Assembly (NCBI GenBank): GCA_002794775.1
Contig: NBAY01000066.1
Span: 124,001 to 188,000 of the forward strand
Source: Porodaedalea pini
Taxonomy: Eukaryota > Basidiomycota > Agaricomycetes > Hymenochaetales > Hymenochaetaceae
DNA length: 64,000 nt
Direction of reading: 5' to 3'
Shown: in pieces, positions 22,111 through 32,929 of the stretch
How positions within the stretch are numbered: the first letter of the stretch is position 1
How the letters are laid out: each line of letters starts with the position of its first letter
Notes under the pieces: generated by a model
What the model saw: only the letters and a program-made list of their open reading frames with translations
Told to the model about the DNA's origin: nothing
Databases searched by the model: none
Program-made: the position numbers and the translations under genes

Positions 22111-24300
22111 GTGTACAGCAGAAGACTGCGAATGCCACTGTGAGGCTGCTTGCGCAAGAAGTGAAGAGATGCGAGGACGCAGAGCAGAGCGAAAAGGGGG
22201 GATAGAGCGCAAGTCGAAGGGGTGTCGCGGAAGGTTCCGTCTAGCAGAAGGGGGAAAGATCGAAGCTGAAGACGAATTTCGAGAAGATGGAATTGGAGAC
22301 GGGGAGGACGAGGACTTGGTACCGAATGAAGCCACTCCGGCTTTAACCGACAACGGAGAGAAGTGGTGTATCTGTGAATTATCCAAGTGCTTCTGGAAAG
22401 TGGACAAGTTAAGCATCGTATCAACGATTTTCCCAGATCATATCGTCGCCTCATTTCGCTTGTCATTCTACATGTTTAAACGCCTTTTCATGGCGCAATG
22501 AAGGTTGGCGTTGCTGTTTTGGCGTTGCTGTCAATTTGTAGACCTTCGAGATTGAGCGACGAGAAGGACAGAAATCAAGTACAACACAGGAATGTCAGCA
22601 TGAATGGGAAAGCGAAACAACCATGACCCGCTCGACGGCATTCTCGCGGCCTAAGATGTTGTGCATCTTCCGAGGGACCTTCTGGAGATCTCCGGAAGAT
22701 GAGAGGATGGCAAGAGGTAAGATGCATAATATTATGCAATTTCATTAGATTTGTATTTCAGCATATCTTGACTATATACTTTAGGTTCGTCCGGACACTA
22801 TCAATTCCCGTGGGAAGGGGTAGTCATCGGTCCTCCGATTCGGGGGAGCACAATATTAATACTGCGACCGGAGCTGAGAAGTTCATCGTGATCGCGAAGC
22901 TACGACTGAATGCGATTACTCGTAGGTAAATGCGTCCCGAATCGCTACGTACGACGTCTGAGGTCTCGATGTCATCAATTTGCCTGAGCTTACGCCGATG
23001 CTCTTGGCCATAATAGTGGCGGTGACCCCAACGACTCCCACGACTCAGGTGATCTGGTCTGGTTGGGACGAGCCCCATACCCTTCATGTTCTCGGATCTG
23101 GCTAGTCTGTGACTAGATTAGCTATTTTGGGGATTGTGGCAGATTCTCTCTTCGTTCTATCTTTCTCCGTTATATCAAACCTCAGTCTTTTGGTCAACAT
23201 GTATCTGGAGGCACACCCGCCTGCATCAGCTGTCCTGGTTGAGGTCGCCGCTGTGTTTCGTTATGTGCGATTTGCTGACTCTTTTCTTTTTCTTCTCCCT
23301 TAGACATCTTCCTCCATCATTCTTAACGGCGATAGCGGCGACAGCAACAACGGCAGCACTACCTCATCAATCACGCTGCTCCTTCCAAATACATAATATT
23401 TTTAGCTTTCGTGGGCTCTCTTCTATTTCTTTCCTATTTCTTTATTCTTTCTTTCTGTGCTACATAGTTCTGATCTGTGGTTCGACACAACACAAGAATC
23501 AGCGCGGACACTTATGAACGTTCACAGGTAATTGCTTCTCCTTTTACGCTGCATTCGAATTGTCCCCGTAACCATTGCAAGGTCATGCAAAGACTGAAGG
23601 CCTACTCCTTCGTCCCAATTAATAGCAACTCGTATTCCCTTTTCTTTCTTTAGGGTATGCCAAGGCCTTTGATAAGGTGGTTCTCCAGCTGGCGGCCAGC
23701 CCGGGTCTGATCATCCTCGTACACCATCCATATCAGTCACAGCAGTGTATTACGGAATGTATCTCTCACCGTTGGAGATTTCAAGGACCCGGGACTTGAT
23801 TAAATCGGATGTTCCCGGAGCAGCATGTAAGGACATGCTATGCTGCCGTGGGTCGCTATGAGCTTGACTGTGATTAGCGCGGAAGAGATTCGTCGCTTTT
23901 CAATAATCAAATCCACACTACCGTACCAATCTGACAACCAGAGATGAACATAAAGGTGGCGTTCAAGCTTACACTTCAGATACAATTCTTTAGTCTTATC
24001 ACCCTTGTCGTTTCAGCGAGTCGTGATATGCTCCTAACCTGTTTTGCTGCAAGACATTCCTGTGGGGATGCCCTAATATCATCGATGCGCTTGGATTCTA
24101 TGCATTTTCTCTCATTATGTCTTCTTTTTTCCGTCAGCGGCCGTGGTAGCATGCCCTAGGGTCCCCGCGAAAGGAAGCTCGGCTTTTCCAGCAATTTATA
24201 CAGGAGAATTTGTCTCCTCAGACTTATTCTATTCATGATTTGCTCGTCAGCAGATTGATGATACTGGGATCTGAGGCGCAAAAAACGGAAGTTTAATCCC
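22111..24300. other. Intergenic region without supported genes
   Basis: Short frames at 22169-22501, 23109-23517 and 23944-24159 show no recognisable domain. The region may include 3' remains of the relic at 21151 up to about 22500. Confidence 0.35.
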
Positions 24301-24319
24301 TCCGTGAGCCAGTATCCAG

Positions 24320-24327
24320 TATAAAAG
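24320..24327 (+). promoter_or_regulatory. TATA box of the terpene synthase gene
   Basis: TATAAAAG lies 54 bp upstream of the ATG at 24381, at a spacing suitable for a short 5' leader. Confidence 0.5.
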
Positions 24328-24380
24328 ACAGTCAAACTGTTCACGAAAAACCCACCAAGGTCTGTCTTTTCTTTACAACC

Positions 24381-25505
24381 ATGCAGCAGCCTACAGAACT
24401 CGTTCTCCCAGACCTCTTTTCATCAACCCCGTTCATTTGGGGCGGTCGCAACCCGCTCTTCTCTCCCGAAAATAGAGAGTCGACCGAGTGGATGCTCAGC
24501 TATGGCATCTTCACTGACCATAAGCGCGCCCGAATGGGTGCATCAAACGCGGAGTTGTTGGGAGCATACGCTTACCCTTACGCTGACGCCAAGGGGTTGC
24601 GCGTCGCCTGCGACTTCCACATGATCCTCTTCACTCTGGATGAAATTACCGATGTCCAGGATGCGGAAGGTGCCAAAGCGACACGCGATACTTTCGTCAA
24701 AGCATTGACTGGAAAGTCCGATAATGATGATTCTCCCGTGGCCCAGTTCACGAAAGAGTATGTCTGACGTTCAGTATCTGGTCCTGCGCACGTCATATTT
24801 CACTAGCTAATAATTCCATAGCTATCTGAAGCGTCTATCGAGTGCTTCCGAAGGGGTACGAGGGCGATTCATAACCCATTGCATCGCATACATCAACCCT
24901 ACCATGCAAGAGGCCTGCCTCCGTGCAAAGAACGAAGTGCTATCTGTCGAGGAATACACTCACCTCCGTCGCGACAATGGGGGTGTCCGATGCTGCTTCG
25001 ACCTCATCGAGGTCGTGCTCGGGATCACTCTTCCTGAGGCGGTGTTCAAGGATCCAAATTTCCTGCAAGTTTACTTCACCGCCGTTGATATGATATGCTG
25101 GTCAAACGTACGCATACATCTTATTGTTGGCGTGGCTTTGAGCTCATTCTGGTTTTCTGATAGGACATCTATTCGTATGCCATAGAATATGCGGGCGGAA
25201 TTGAGGAATGCAGTGCCGTCACAGTCCTTATGAAGAGCAAGGGACTTTCCCTGCAAGAAGCCATGGACCACATCGCGGAGTTTTACAAGGACTTCGCGCA
25301 CACCATTACGTCTTGCAAAGGAAACATTCGTTCTTTTGGTACAGAGGCTGACGAAGCGATTCTCTCGTATATTTATGGACTGGAGCAGTGGGTGTATGGG
25401 AATCTGGTTTGGAGTTTCGATATAGAAAGGTACTTCGGTGAGGAGCATGAGGAGGTGAAGCGCACGGGAATTGTGAAGTTGAAGCAGCGCAAGTCCATTG
25501 CATAG
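24381..25505 (+). CDS. Sesquiterpene synthase (class I terpene cyclase)
   Basis: Three exons, 24381-24757, 24822-25107 and 25164-25505, join in frame to 334 aa, the usual size for mushroom sesquiterpene synthases. The metal-binding motif is DEITD in FTLDEITDVQD (about residues 88-92). The second metal motif NDIYSYAIE (NDxxSxxxE) is formed exactly across the second intron, which supports the model. A late WVYGNLVWSFDIERYFG gives the conserved RY pair. The enzyme would ionise farnesyl diphosphate with Mg2+ and cyclise it in the cytosol; the product cannot be predicted. After the NSE motif the usual Q/S-R-G segment is replaced by YAGGIEE, a mild oddity. No P450 or other tailoring gene is adjacent, so this is a lone synthase within this window. 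Confidence 0.9.
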
Positions 25506-25789
25506 AGTCGTCCAGAAAGAATGCAGACATGGCACGTACATAGAGTCAGGCAGTCTTATCTGTATTCGAAATTGCTGTTCATCTACTCACAATTCTGTTA
25601 GTAAGGGCTTAGAATGTGATATTTTCAACAGATATCTCGTAAAGTCACATCGGACGTCCTTCATCATACGAAATTTGATTGTAGACATATTTCCATTTTA
25701 AATGTCTTTCGAATGATAGCTAATACTCATATTCATTTGTATGCAAGGATCCAAAGAAGCCGCCTTCGGTATTGTGGGTCCCATCAGAT

Positions 25790-25935
25790 TAGTCATCCTG
25801 ATATTCGTCCACATCTTGGCGTCCTCAAAATACGGCCATGTTTAGTTGTGCATCTTTGATTAAACTGGATTTCAGCAACGCCGTACATGGCGAGCGCCAG
25901 CAGGGGCTTTATTCCATTTCCTTGAGACTATAATC
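25790..25935 (+). pseudogene. C-terminal tail fragment of a C2-NACHT-WD40 gene
   Basis: The stretch with cctcaaaatacggccat (25822) followed by aaactggatttcagcaacgcc aligns with the tail of the NLR gene at 38030-38165, coding PQNTA-x-FSC then KLDFSN and HG. Frame changes and the lack of any WD repeat upstream show a relic. The sequence after it aligns with the downstream flank of the second NLR gene. Confidence 0.65.
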
Positions 25936-26527
25936 TCTATTCATTGCCTTCTACTGATAGCTTTCTGATTGTCCTGAGGATTGACACAATATTAATCTGA
26001 CCTTGTATTTTCATACTTATTCCTTATTCTAGCATATACAATAACTCTGTACACCTCCAAGTTCTGGGTATTAATATATATACATTTACCAATCCATCCA
26101 ACGTTTCGATCCAAAACACACACAACCCAAGCATCATCATCAACTTGTCATCATAAAGGTACATCATGAAAGCACTTCCAGCCATCTTTCTTCCCTCAAT
26201 GTGGCTATCTGCAAGGACGTTGAGACCGCTAAGACAGAAGCCTTCCACTGCTGCCACATGTGTCATGGGCTGAGCCAATGCCTTCGAAGGTGGCGAAACA
26301 AGGAAAGACTCCACAGAGTGAAGGAAGAAAGCGATGTACAGTAAGGCTTGGTGAGTACAGAGGATCTTGGGCTTTATAGTTACGGAGGCAACGAATGTGA
26401 ATGACGACAACACATTGATGCTCAGTACCTCGGACACAGCGGAAGTGGATGAGTGGGAAGAGATGGAGGTGTATCCACACGCTTGGCCGGGAACAAATTG
26501 CGACGGAGGGGGGAGAGATGCAGCATG
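25936..26527. repeat. NLR-downstream block, copy i (left part, cut by the TIR element)
   Basis: Sequence around 26260-26520 (gggctgagccaatgccttcg, then ctcagtacctcggacacag) aligns with 39000-39275 and with 47825-48070. The block resumes at 32427 on the other side of the TIR element. Confidence 0.6.
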
Positions 26528-26783
26528 CATCAGGAAAAACCTCCCGGTCAGAAACCGTAGAATATATAGAATCTGTAGAATATTCAAGCAATTCCAACGG
26601 ATTCTGGCCGATTCCGATTCCAACGGAATCCCAAGCATCGTACGATTTATGAGCAGATTCTATGTATTCCAATAAATTCTAATGGCATTTCACACCATTT
26701 CTTACCGGTTTTAGGTGGCATTCCAAACTTTTCAATTATTTTCTTACAGATTCTTGTGGCAATTGAGTGTATTTAAACAAATT

Positions 26784-28041
26784 CTAAACTAAAAGGATGC
26801 CACGGCCGGTCGTCGGAATGAAGCCTTTCACGGTCATCATGTACAGACCACTGGCGAACTTCTTCTCAGACCTGATGCCCGGGATGACGGGTACGGCAAG
26901 CAGCTCCTTTTGTACATGCAACGATGTAAGGCGCGCCGCAGCATCGGTCTTGAGTTCCACAAAATCTACCTTGTGAAGCTTGGTCTCGCCGGTTCTGAGA
27001 GCACGCAAGTATGAAGCAGTGTCAGCACGACATCGTCCCATTGTCGTGACGCACAGGCAAGACATGTACCTTGCCTTCGCGTGCTCGAACATCTCCTGTT
27101 GGATAGTCTTGAGAAGTGCAGGTACGGCAGTCTCCTTCAAGCCCGTATCACGTCGCACAGAAAGTGTTTGCTTCTTCTGGATATCAACCGGACCGAGTTC
27201 AAGGCGAAGTGGAACACCTGGACAAAAAGCCATTTGTAAGACCACAGGAAAACCGAGAAATAAGGAATAATTGAATTTTCGCGCCTTCTGTTCCCAGTCG
27301 TTGAACTTGTAGCCAGGAGTGTCGCCGTTCCGTACATCCACCTTCGCGCTTTCCTGAGCGTCTTCGCGAGCTCCTCACAGCGGTCGTATAACTCCTGCTT
27401 ATTAGTGTGCATGGTGATACCGCAGGGGACAACGATTGCTTGGACGCGAGCGATGCGTGATGGGAGAACAAGATCCTGGTTGTCGCCGCGAATCATGACC
27501 ATGATTCCGACCATGCGCGTGCTAAGGCCTCACGAGTTCTGCTACAGAATAATTTACCACCGTTCGGACCCGTACCCTGCGGATCGTCCAGGTCTTCGAC
27601 CACGACGTTGAACATCTCTGGCCGTGAGAAGTCTTGGCCAAGGCAATACGACGTCGCAGCTTGGATGCCACGGCCGGTCGTCATGTAAAGACCACCCGCA
27701 AACTTCTCCTTGTCCGACTTGATGCCTGTGATGACGAGTACGGTAAGCAGCACCTCGTACACGCGACGATGTAAATTGAGAATTTCCCGTACTTCAGTGT
27801 CGGCCTCCTTCGTGAGATGCGCAGTGTGGCCTTCCTGTCATAGGAACTCGCGCGTACGGAGGAACGGCTGGGGGCTCTTGGACTCCCAGCGCGTAACACT
27901 GATCCACTGGTTGGGCTTGAGGGATAGATCACGATAGCTCTTGATACATTTGGTGTAGTAGGGATACATAGCCGTTTCTGTAGTCGGACGGATTGCTATG
28001 GGCTCCTCAAGCTCGGAGCTCCCTCTGAAGACGCATGTCAT
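26784..28041 (-). pseudogene. Prolyl-tRNA synthetase fragments, scrambled (copy 2)
   Basis: The mirror image of copy 1 at 1-1165, with the same scrambled order: [20 protein letters not shown] core start, FAGGLYMTTGRGIQAAT, DRCEELAKTLRKA, GYKFNDWEQK, GVPLRLELGPVDIQKK, then the N-terminal piece GETKLHKVDF and a second FASGLYMMTVKG core piece. Stops and frameshifts match copy 1 at several points, so the scrambling happened before the two copies separated. ProRS reads toward the TIR end at 26528. It is a pseudogene, but transcription across it cannot be excluded. Confidence 0.8.
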
Positions 28042-28985
28042 ATCGACCTTAGTCAGCGCCTATAATACTTGTCAGCACAAAGTGAGGGATTATAGAACAA
28101 TCAATGCACGTTCGTATACCAACCCGGAAAGTCGACCTCTTTCTTCATGCCAATAGCAATCTTCACCGTGCCGTCAATTCTCCCTTCCTCTTTCGTTGCC
28201 TTTTCCTGGGCGGCAATTGCAGACGTGCACACAGCAGGCACCACAGCCTCAGCCTTGAGTTCCACGAAATCTACCTCGTGAAGCTTGGTCTCCCCGTTTC
28301 GAGAGCACGCCAGTATGAAGCAATGTTAGTTCCAGGGAGAAGACAATAAAATCAGAGGCGAGGGCATGTACGGCGAAGAGGGAAGTCGATGATGTGAGTG
28401 CTCTACACTCACCCATCTCCTTGATTCTTGCGTTGAATCGTTATGTTGGCAAGTAAGGACCTGAGATGCAGATGCTTGTTTTTTCAAAATACCTTGTACT
28501 GCTTCCCAGATGATGTGCAGCCAGTGATTAAGACTGCAGCATCCACTAACGCTGTAGTAGTCTAACATATCGGCCTTGATCAGCACCTATGATACTTGTC
28601 AGCACTAAGTGAGGGATTACAGAACAATCAACACACGTTCGTATACGATACCGGAAAGTCGACCTCTTTCTTCACGCCAAACGCAGCCTTCACGGCGCCG
28701 TCGTTTCTCCCTTCCTCTTTCGCTGCCTTTTCCTGAATGGCAATTGCAGACGTAGGCGGAGCAGGCGCCGCAGCATCGGTCTTGAGTGTCGCGAAGTCTA
28801 CTTCGTGAAGCTTGATCTCCCCGGTTCCGAGAATGCGCAAGTATGAAGCAATGTTAGTTCCAGAGAGGAAGACAGTATAATTGGAGGCGAGTGCATGTAC
28901 AGCGAAGGGGGAAGTCGATGATGCGAGCGATGCATCAAGGACCGTGACAACCTTCGGGGACGTGTTGGCATCGGTTTCGACGAGG
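28042..28985 (-). pseudogene. ProRS N-terminal region, with a partial tandem duplication and retained intron
   Basis: Minus-strand reading gives VLDASLASSTSPFAVHAL and GTGEIKLHEVDFATLKTDAA (editing-like N-terminal domain side), then VKKEVDFPVSYTN, an intron of about 50 bp, and LIKADMLDYYSVSGC, the start of the catalytic region. A second copy of the GETKLHEVDF-to-YTN segment and its intron lies at about 28080-28340, so a unit of roughly 525 bp is partly duplicated in tandem. The retained intron (GTGTGTTG...ATCATAG) shows that capture was from genomic DNA and not from mRNA. Confidence 0.7.
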
Positions 28986-29004
28986 AAGCGACATTCGCAT
29001 TGAA

Positions 29005-31041
29005 CGGGCTGGTAGCAGCGCTGATACGGTGCACGCTCAAACAGGTCGGCAACGAGTTTGGCATCAGCCTACTTCGCCTCAATAGCAGACATGACAAGCT
29101 TCTCGACGAGAAAATGTTGATGCTCCGAGGGAAGTACGGAGAAATACTCTTCCGCATCGTCGAGATCGCGGATAGCGAAGAACTCCTTGCGTTCCTGGTC
29201 AATCTTCTTTTCCGCTTGCTCCTTCGACATCGACAATTTTCCCAGAGTCCTTCTCGAGAATCTCGTCCTCCTCGCCCTCCTCGCCATCATGAGTCTCAGC
29301 GGGACTATTCTCCGACTTCTCCTGTAAGGGTCGAACGCGGAAGCAGGTTAAGTCTGGGACGCTGAGCAGGCTGGGCAGGTTCCACAGGTGCATTGTGGGT
29401 CAAGTCGACGCTCGTTGTACGGCTTGACAGGCGACTTGGACGAGACGAGGATGTAGTAGGAGCCTCATTAGCGGCCTCAGCGGCCTGCAGCATCTGGAAC
29501 ATGTTCGTGTTCGAATTTGTCCTTGAAAGGCTCGCACTGTTACGCTTGCTGTCTCCCTTCTTCGTGAAGACGCTAGCTGGTCCGAAGTTCATGGTTCCAC
29601 TGCCATTCTGAATTCTGCCAAAGTTCGTCAGATCGCCCGCCTTGGTTGCAGGCCTCGAAGGACCAGAGGCGACAACCCATCCGTCAGGACCCACTTGAGC
29701 ATTTCCGTCACGATCATGACCACAGCGTGAACCACCACGAAACATGGCCGACTGTGCCAAGTTATGTTGCTCCTGTCGTGCCTTCTCTTTCGCGGCCTGT
29801 ATATTGGTAAGCACAAGTGAAATTTGCTAACAAAGCAAGAGCGCGTACAGCCTCATGAATCAGGGCGATTGTCGACGGAGCAGCGACCAAGTTGCGGGTA
29901 GTCCGTTTCCTTTCCCGCAATTCAATCACATCCTGTCCAAGAAAGTCAGCTCAACGAAAGGCTATGAAACAGAAGGTACGCACTTGTAACATGAACTACA
30001 TACGAGACGACACGTTGCTGCTCTTCGCAAGCTCCTTCATCCGACTGAAATAGACATCCATGTGTCCGCGAGCCTTAGAGGTATCGAGCGCCTGACAAAC
30101 ACTTGTCAGTAGTTTACATAAAATTTCGATCCCTTCCTCCTCGGGATTGTCGACGTTGCTGAGCAGCTTCTTGATACACTCATACATGATACGCTCCATG
30201 AGCATCTGAAGATTGAAGAGCTCACCGATGAACTTGACGAGTCCGAGACCTTGACGCTTGGCCTTCTGAGCAGTGTGGTATTCGTCCGAGTACAGCGCAC
30301 TCTCGCCAGCCTCCTTGTTTTCTTCCTTTTCGTTGGCATCCTTAACAGCCTGATCCTCTGTCGTCTTCACGAGAACCGCTGCCGCCATCGACTCCTTCTG
30401 CGTCCAGCCGCGCTCGAAGTCTTCCTGACAGCGATTCAGAAGGTACTTACGGAAAAGTTGATCACCTGTAATCGGCTTGCCCTCAGCATTGCGGATACCA
30501 TCATCCTGCACGTTCGGACTGATCTGCTCCATCATCTTATGGCACAAGCGAGCATACATCTCACTCCAGGCCGCCTCATCCGTTGCCTTCTCGAACACAA
30601 GCAGAATGAGCTGAATGAGCGTACGCCCATCCTTCTCACTCTCACTCTTGTTTGCCCACGCAACGATCTGGTTTGAGATGGACTCCAACTTCTCCATAGT
30701 GGGCTTGTTGAGCAGCAAATGGACTTTCTTGTCCACAATCTCAGGTGAGTCTGTGTCAATTGAGGCCCCACACCTGGACGTGCTGCCCGCGGCCCAGCGG
30801 TTCGCAAACTGCTCGAGCGGCGCGACGTGTTCGAAGGAGGAAGTAGCGTTCACTTTGAACTGATTGGCAGAAGCGCTGATACGGTCCGACGTGTTGCGTG
30901 TTGAGCCGCCACATTTCCTACGCGTACGCTTGTTGCCCACAGCGCCCGCGCCACCTGACTCGAAGAGCGAACCATAGGCGATGGACACCCGCCTGCAAAT
31001 GGAGGGCCACCGTGCCCACCACTCATTGACGTCGAGCGCAT
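29005..31041 (-). pseudogene. Translation initiation factor eIF4G fragment (MIF4G domain), captured pseudogene
   Basis: The MIF4G core is long and clear: LLNKPTMEKLESISNQIVAW near 30710-30650, LFEKA-like VFEKATDEAAWSEMYARLC, NRCQEDFERGW, KRQGLGLVKFIGELFNLQML and GHMDVYFSRMKELAKSSNV. A retained intron (about 29985-29940) precedes DVIELRERK. Downstream are the Ser/Arg-rich linker and EYFSVLPSEHQHFLVEKLV. Functional eIF4G bridges eIF4E, eIF4A and eIF3. Here an in-frame TAG at 29998-29996 replaces the glutamine expected before FMLQ. A second TAG at 29071-29069 and a frameshift near 30960 also break it. At about 29005 the eIF4G sequence gives way to ProRS sequence in the same orientation. Confidence 0.85.
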
Positions 31042-31339
31042 GAAGCGCTCTTCACTTGACAGTTTGTTCAGTGCAGAGAAGTTCAGACTTTACGGTCTTC
31101 GGCTTGAAGATGAGCAAGTTGAAAGTCGGAAGTCGGACGGCATGTTGCCTGCAGCAGTGACCAGGCGGCCGGCGAAGCTACCACTTCGTGTGTGATGGTT
31201 GTGGTGGATGTGATCGAGGGTTTTTTTTAGACGTTCTGTAAGGACGTCGGCACCAGACAAGGCGATATGTGGCATGTCGCGTCAAAACCAACATACACGT
31301 GATCAAGTTCCCACACCTCTTCTGTGGACGACGCATCCA

Positions 31340-32065
31340 CTGATCCAGGTGTGGGAAATTGGACTTAGCAGTTTTTGTCACCTGAAGTACCTCCAAATAC
31401 AAAATACATCATATCTCACTCAATTCTTCACAAAAACTCTTCAAAAAAGTTGCTAAATTCATGTTTCAATGGTTTCTAAAATTTATGTGAGCTTAGAGGA
31501 CAGAAGGTGGAATATTGAGGCTGCAGTAGTGAGAATGGGTGTTTTTCTAGAAAAACTCCTTCCCTGATTTTTCCTGAGCTCAATTTTGAAGCTAGTGACA
31601 TGAAACTTGTTGGAAAATGGTATCTATATTGTATATTAAATTATAGATGGCTTATAACAATGCAGACATTTTTTGACAACTGCCTGAGTCAAACAAATTT
31701 GGGTGAGTTTGAGAGTTTCAGCACAACAGTCAAACAGGACAAGAGGAGACATTCACTCTAGTTCATCCCTCATAACATCAGCAGTATAATATATAGACCA
31801 TTCTCCAATGAGTTTCATGTCATTAGCTTCAAAATTGAGCTCAAGAAAAATCAGGGAAGGAGTTTTTCTAGAAAAACACCCATTCTCACTACTGCAGCCT
31901 CAATATTCCAGCTTCTGTCTACTAAGCTCACAAACATTTAGAAGCTGTTGAGAAATGAATTTGGAAACATTTTTGAAATGATTCTGTGAAGAATTGACAG
32001 AGATATGGATTTTACAAGTTTTTGAGGTGCTGAAATGCTCAAATTTTGTGATCTTCACATATGCA
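31340..32065. repeat. Large imperfect foldback (inverted repeat), nested in the TIR element
   Basis: The left arm (about 31340-31620) and right arm (about 31800-32065) are inverted. The best part is 31540-31605 against 31815-31880, which shares gtttttctagaaaaac and caattttgaagcta. Matching continues, less well, to about 31340 and 32065. The roughly 200-bp centre is AT-rich. CpG is rare. It looks like an old MITE or foldback insertion. Confidence 0.7.
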
Positions 32066-32426
32066 TGTCTCAAGACTTATGAAAAACACTGTAACCTGCA
32101 GATAGTTCATGGGTCCCAGTATAGGTCCAAGAAGCCAATCTAGTGCCTGCACCTGTGTCAAGCCATGGCAGAATCTAATGAATTCCACAATCAGTTTTTT
32201 ATTCTAAAAAATTCCATAGAATCTATGAGGTGTGTCATTTTTCTATCCATATTCTAAATTTCAAGCTGCTGATTCTGTTCAATTCCAAAACTTGGACAAT
32301 TTTCCATGAAATTCTACAAGTTTTCTAAATTTCGGACTGCATTCTCATGACATTCCAAAGATTCTACAATTTTCTACAATTCTAATAACTTTCTAAGGGT
32401 TTCTGAGCGGGAGGTTTTTCCTGATG

Positions 32427-32929
32427 ATCTTCCTGAGACTTAGAAGAGAACGTGCAATGCATTACAAGGCAAGGAAGGTCATGTGAGTTTTAAGCAGAAG
32501 AGAAGCTGGGAACGCTCGAAGCAGTACTCCTGAAGAAGGATTCTGAGGGGGCACCTTATACTAGTTATAGTCGCCGTTGACAAGTTTTTAGATGCTCAAC
32601 AGCTTCGACATGCACACACGGTGGGACTACAACACACATGTCGTGTAAAGTGATGGGGACGGAACACGATAGATTTAAATGTGGCAGAATTGATTTTCAG
32701 TCACAGTACTCGAGAGTCAGAAGGAGAGTAGTTACACTTACAGACAGCAGAAAACCAAGCTAAGTGGGTCACGTGACTATGAAGCCAAACGGTCCTCGTG
32801 TATCAATGCTCTGTTTTTAACTCGAGTTGCCATCATGCTTCCAGTCCATAAGACCTTGAGCGGCGATAAGGCGATGATGGGCTTAGGGCATGCTGCAGAT
32901 GCTGAGGTCGACCTTGTCTTCTCTCCACC
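32427..32929. repeat. NLR-downstream block, copy i (right part) and upstream region of second NLR gene
   Basis: The sequence atcttcctgagacttagaag at 32427 continues the block cut at 26527. It aligns with 39275-39360 and 48072-48180 (gtcgagcagaag-like motif), then with 48260-48330 (agcttcgacatgca). The last 100 bp hold the leader of the second NLR gene. Confidence 0.55.

Larger units (their letters stand above)
26528..32426. mobile_element. Complete 5.9-kb Pack-type TIR element carrying ProRS and eIF4G fragments (copy 2)
   Basis: The left end CATCAGGAAAAACCTCCC (26528) and the right end GGGAGGTTTTTCCTGATG (ending 32426) are inverted repeats. They match for about 30 bp with one or two changes (then TCAGAAACC / GGTTTCTGA). 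Both subterminal zones are rich in attcca/attcta words. The flanks, gatgcagcatg on the left and atcttcctgag on the right, are contiguous in a related, uninterrupted copy of the host sequence (tacagcatcttcctga at 39268), so the ends and the insertion are supported by an empty site. The target duplication is unclear (perhaps AT plus one extra base). Contents: minus-strand ProRS pieces, minus-strand eIF4G, and an AT-rich foldback. No transposase is present, so it would need one in trans. The superfamily is not assigned. Confidence 0.75.

Noticed and set aside
23109..23517. Hydrophobic frames suggesting a membrane protein
   Set aside because: T-rich low-complexity sequence, no splice-consistent model and no family resemblance.
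24381..25505. A terpene biosynthetic gene cluster
   Set aside because: No P450, oxidoreductase or transporter lies next to the synthase; the NmrA-like gene is 30 kb away.
26166..26273. Short frame ending CVMG, resembling a CaaX prenylation box
   Set aside because: It is not conserved in the two sister blocks and there is no other pheromone feature; a chance match.
26528..32426. Helitron interpretation of the gene-capturing element (A/T insertion site, TC start)
   Set aside because: The same terminus is present inverted at the other end, and no CTRR-plus-hairpin 3' end is seen, so a TIR element fits better.
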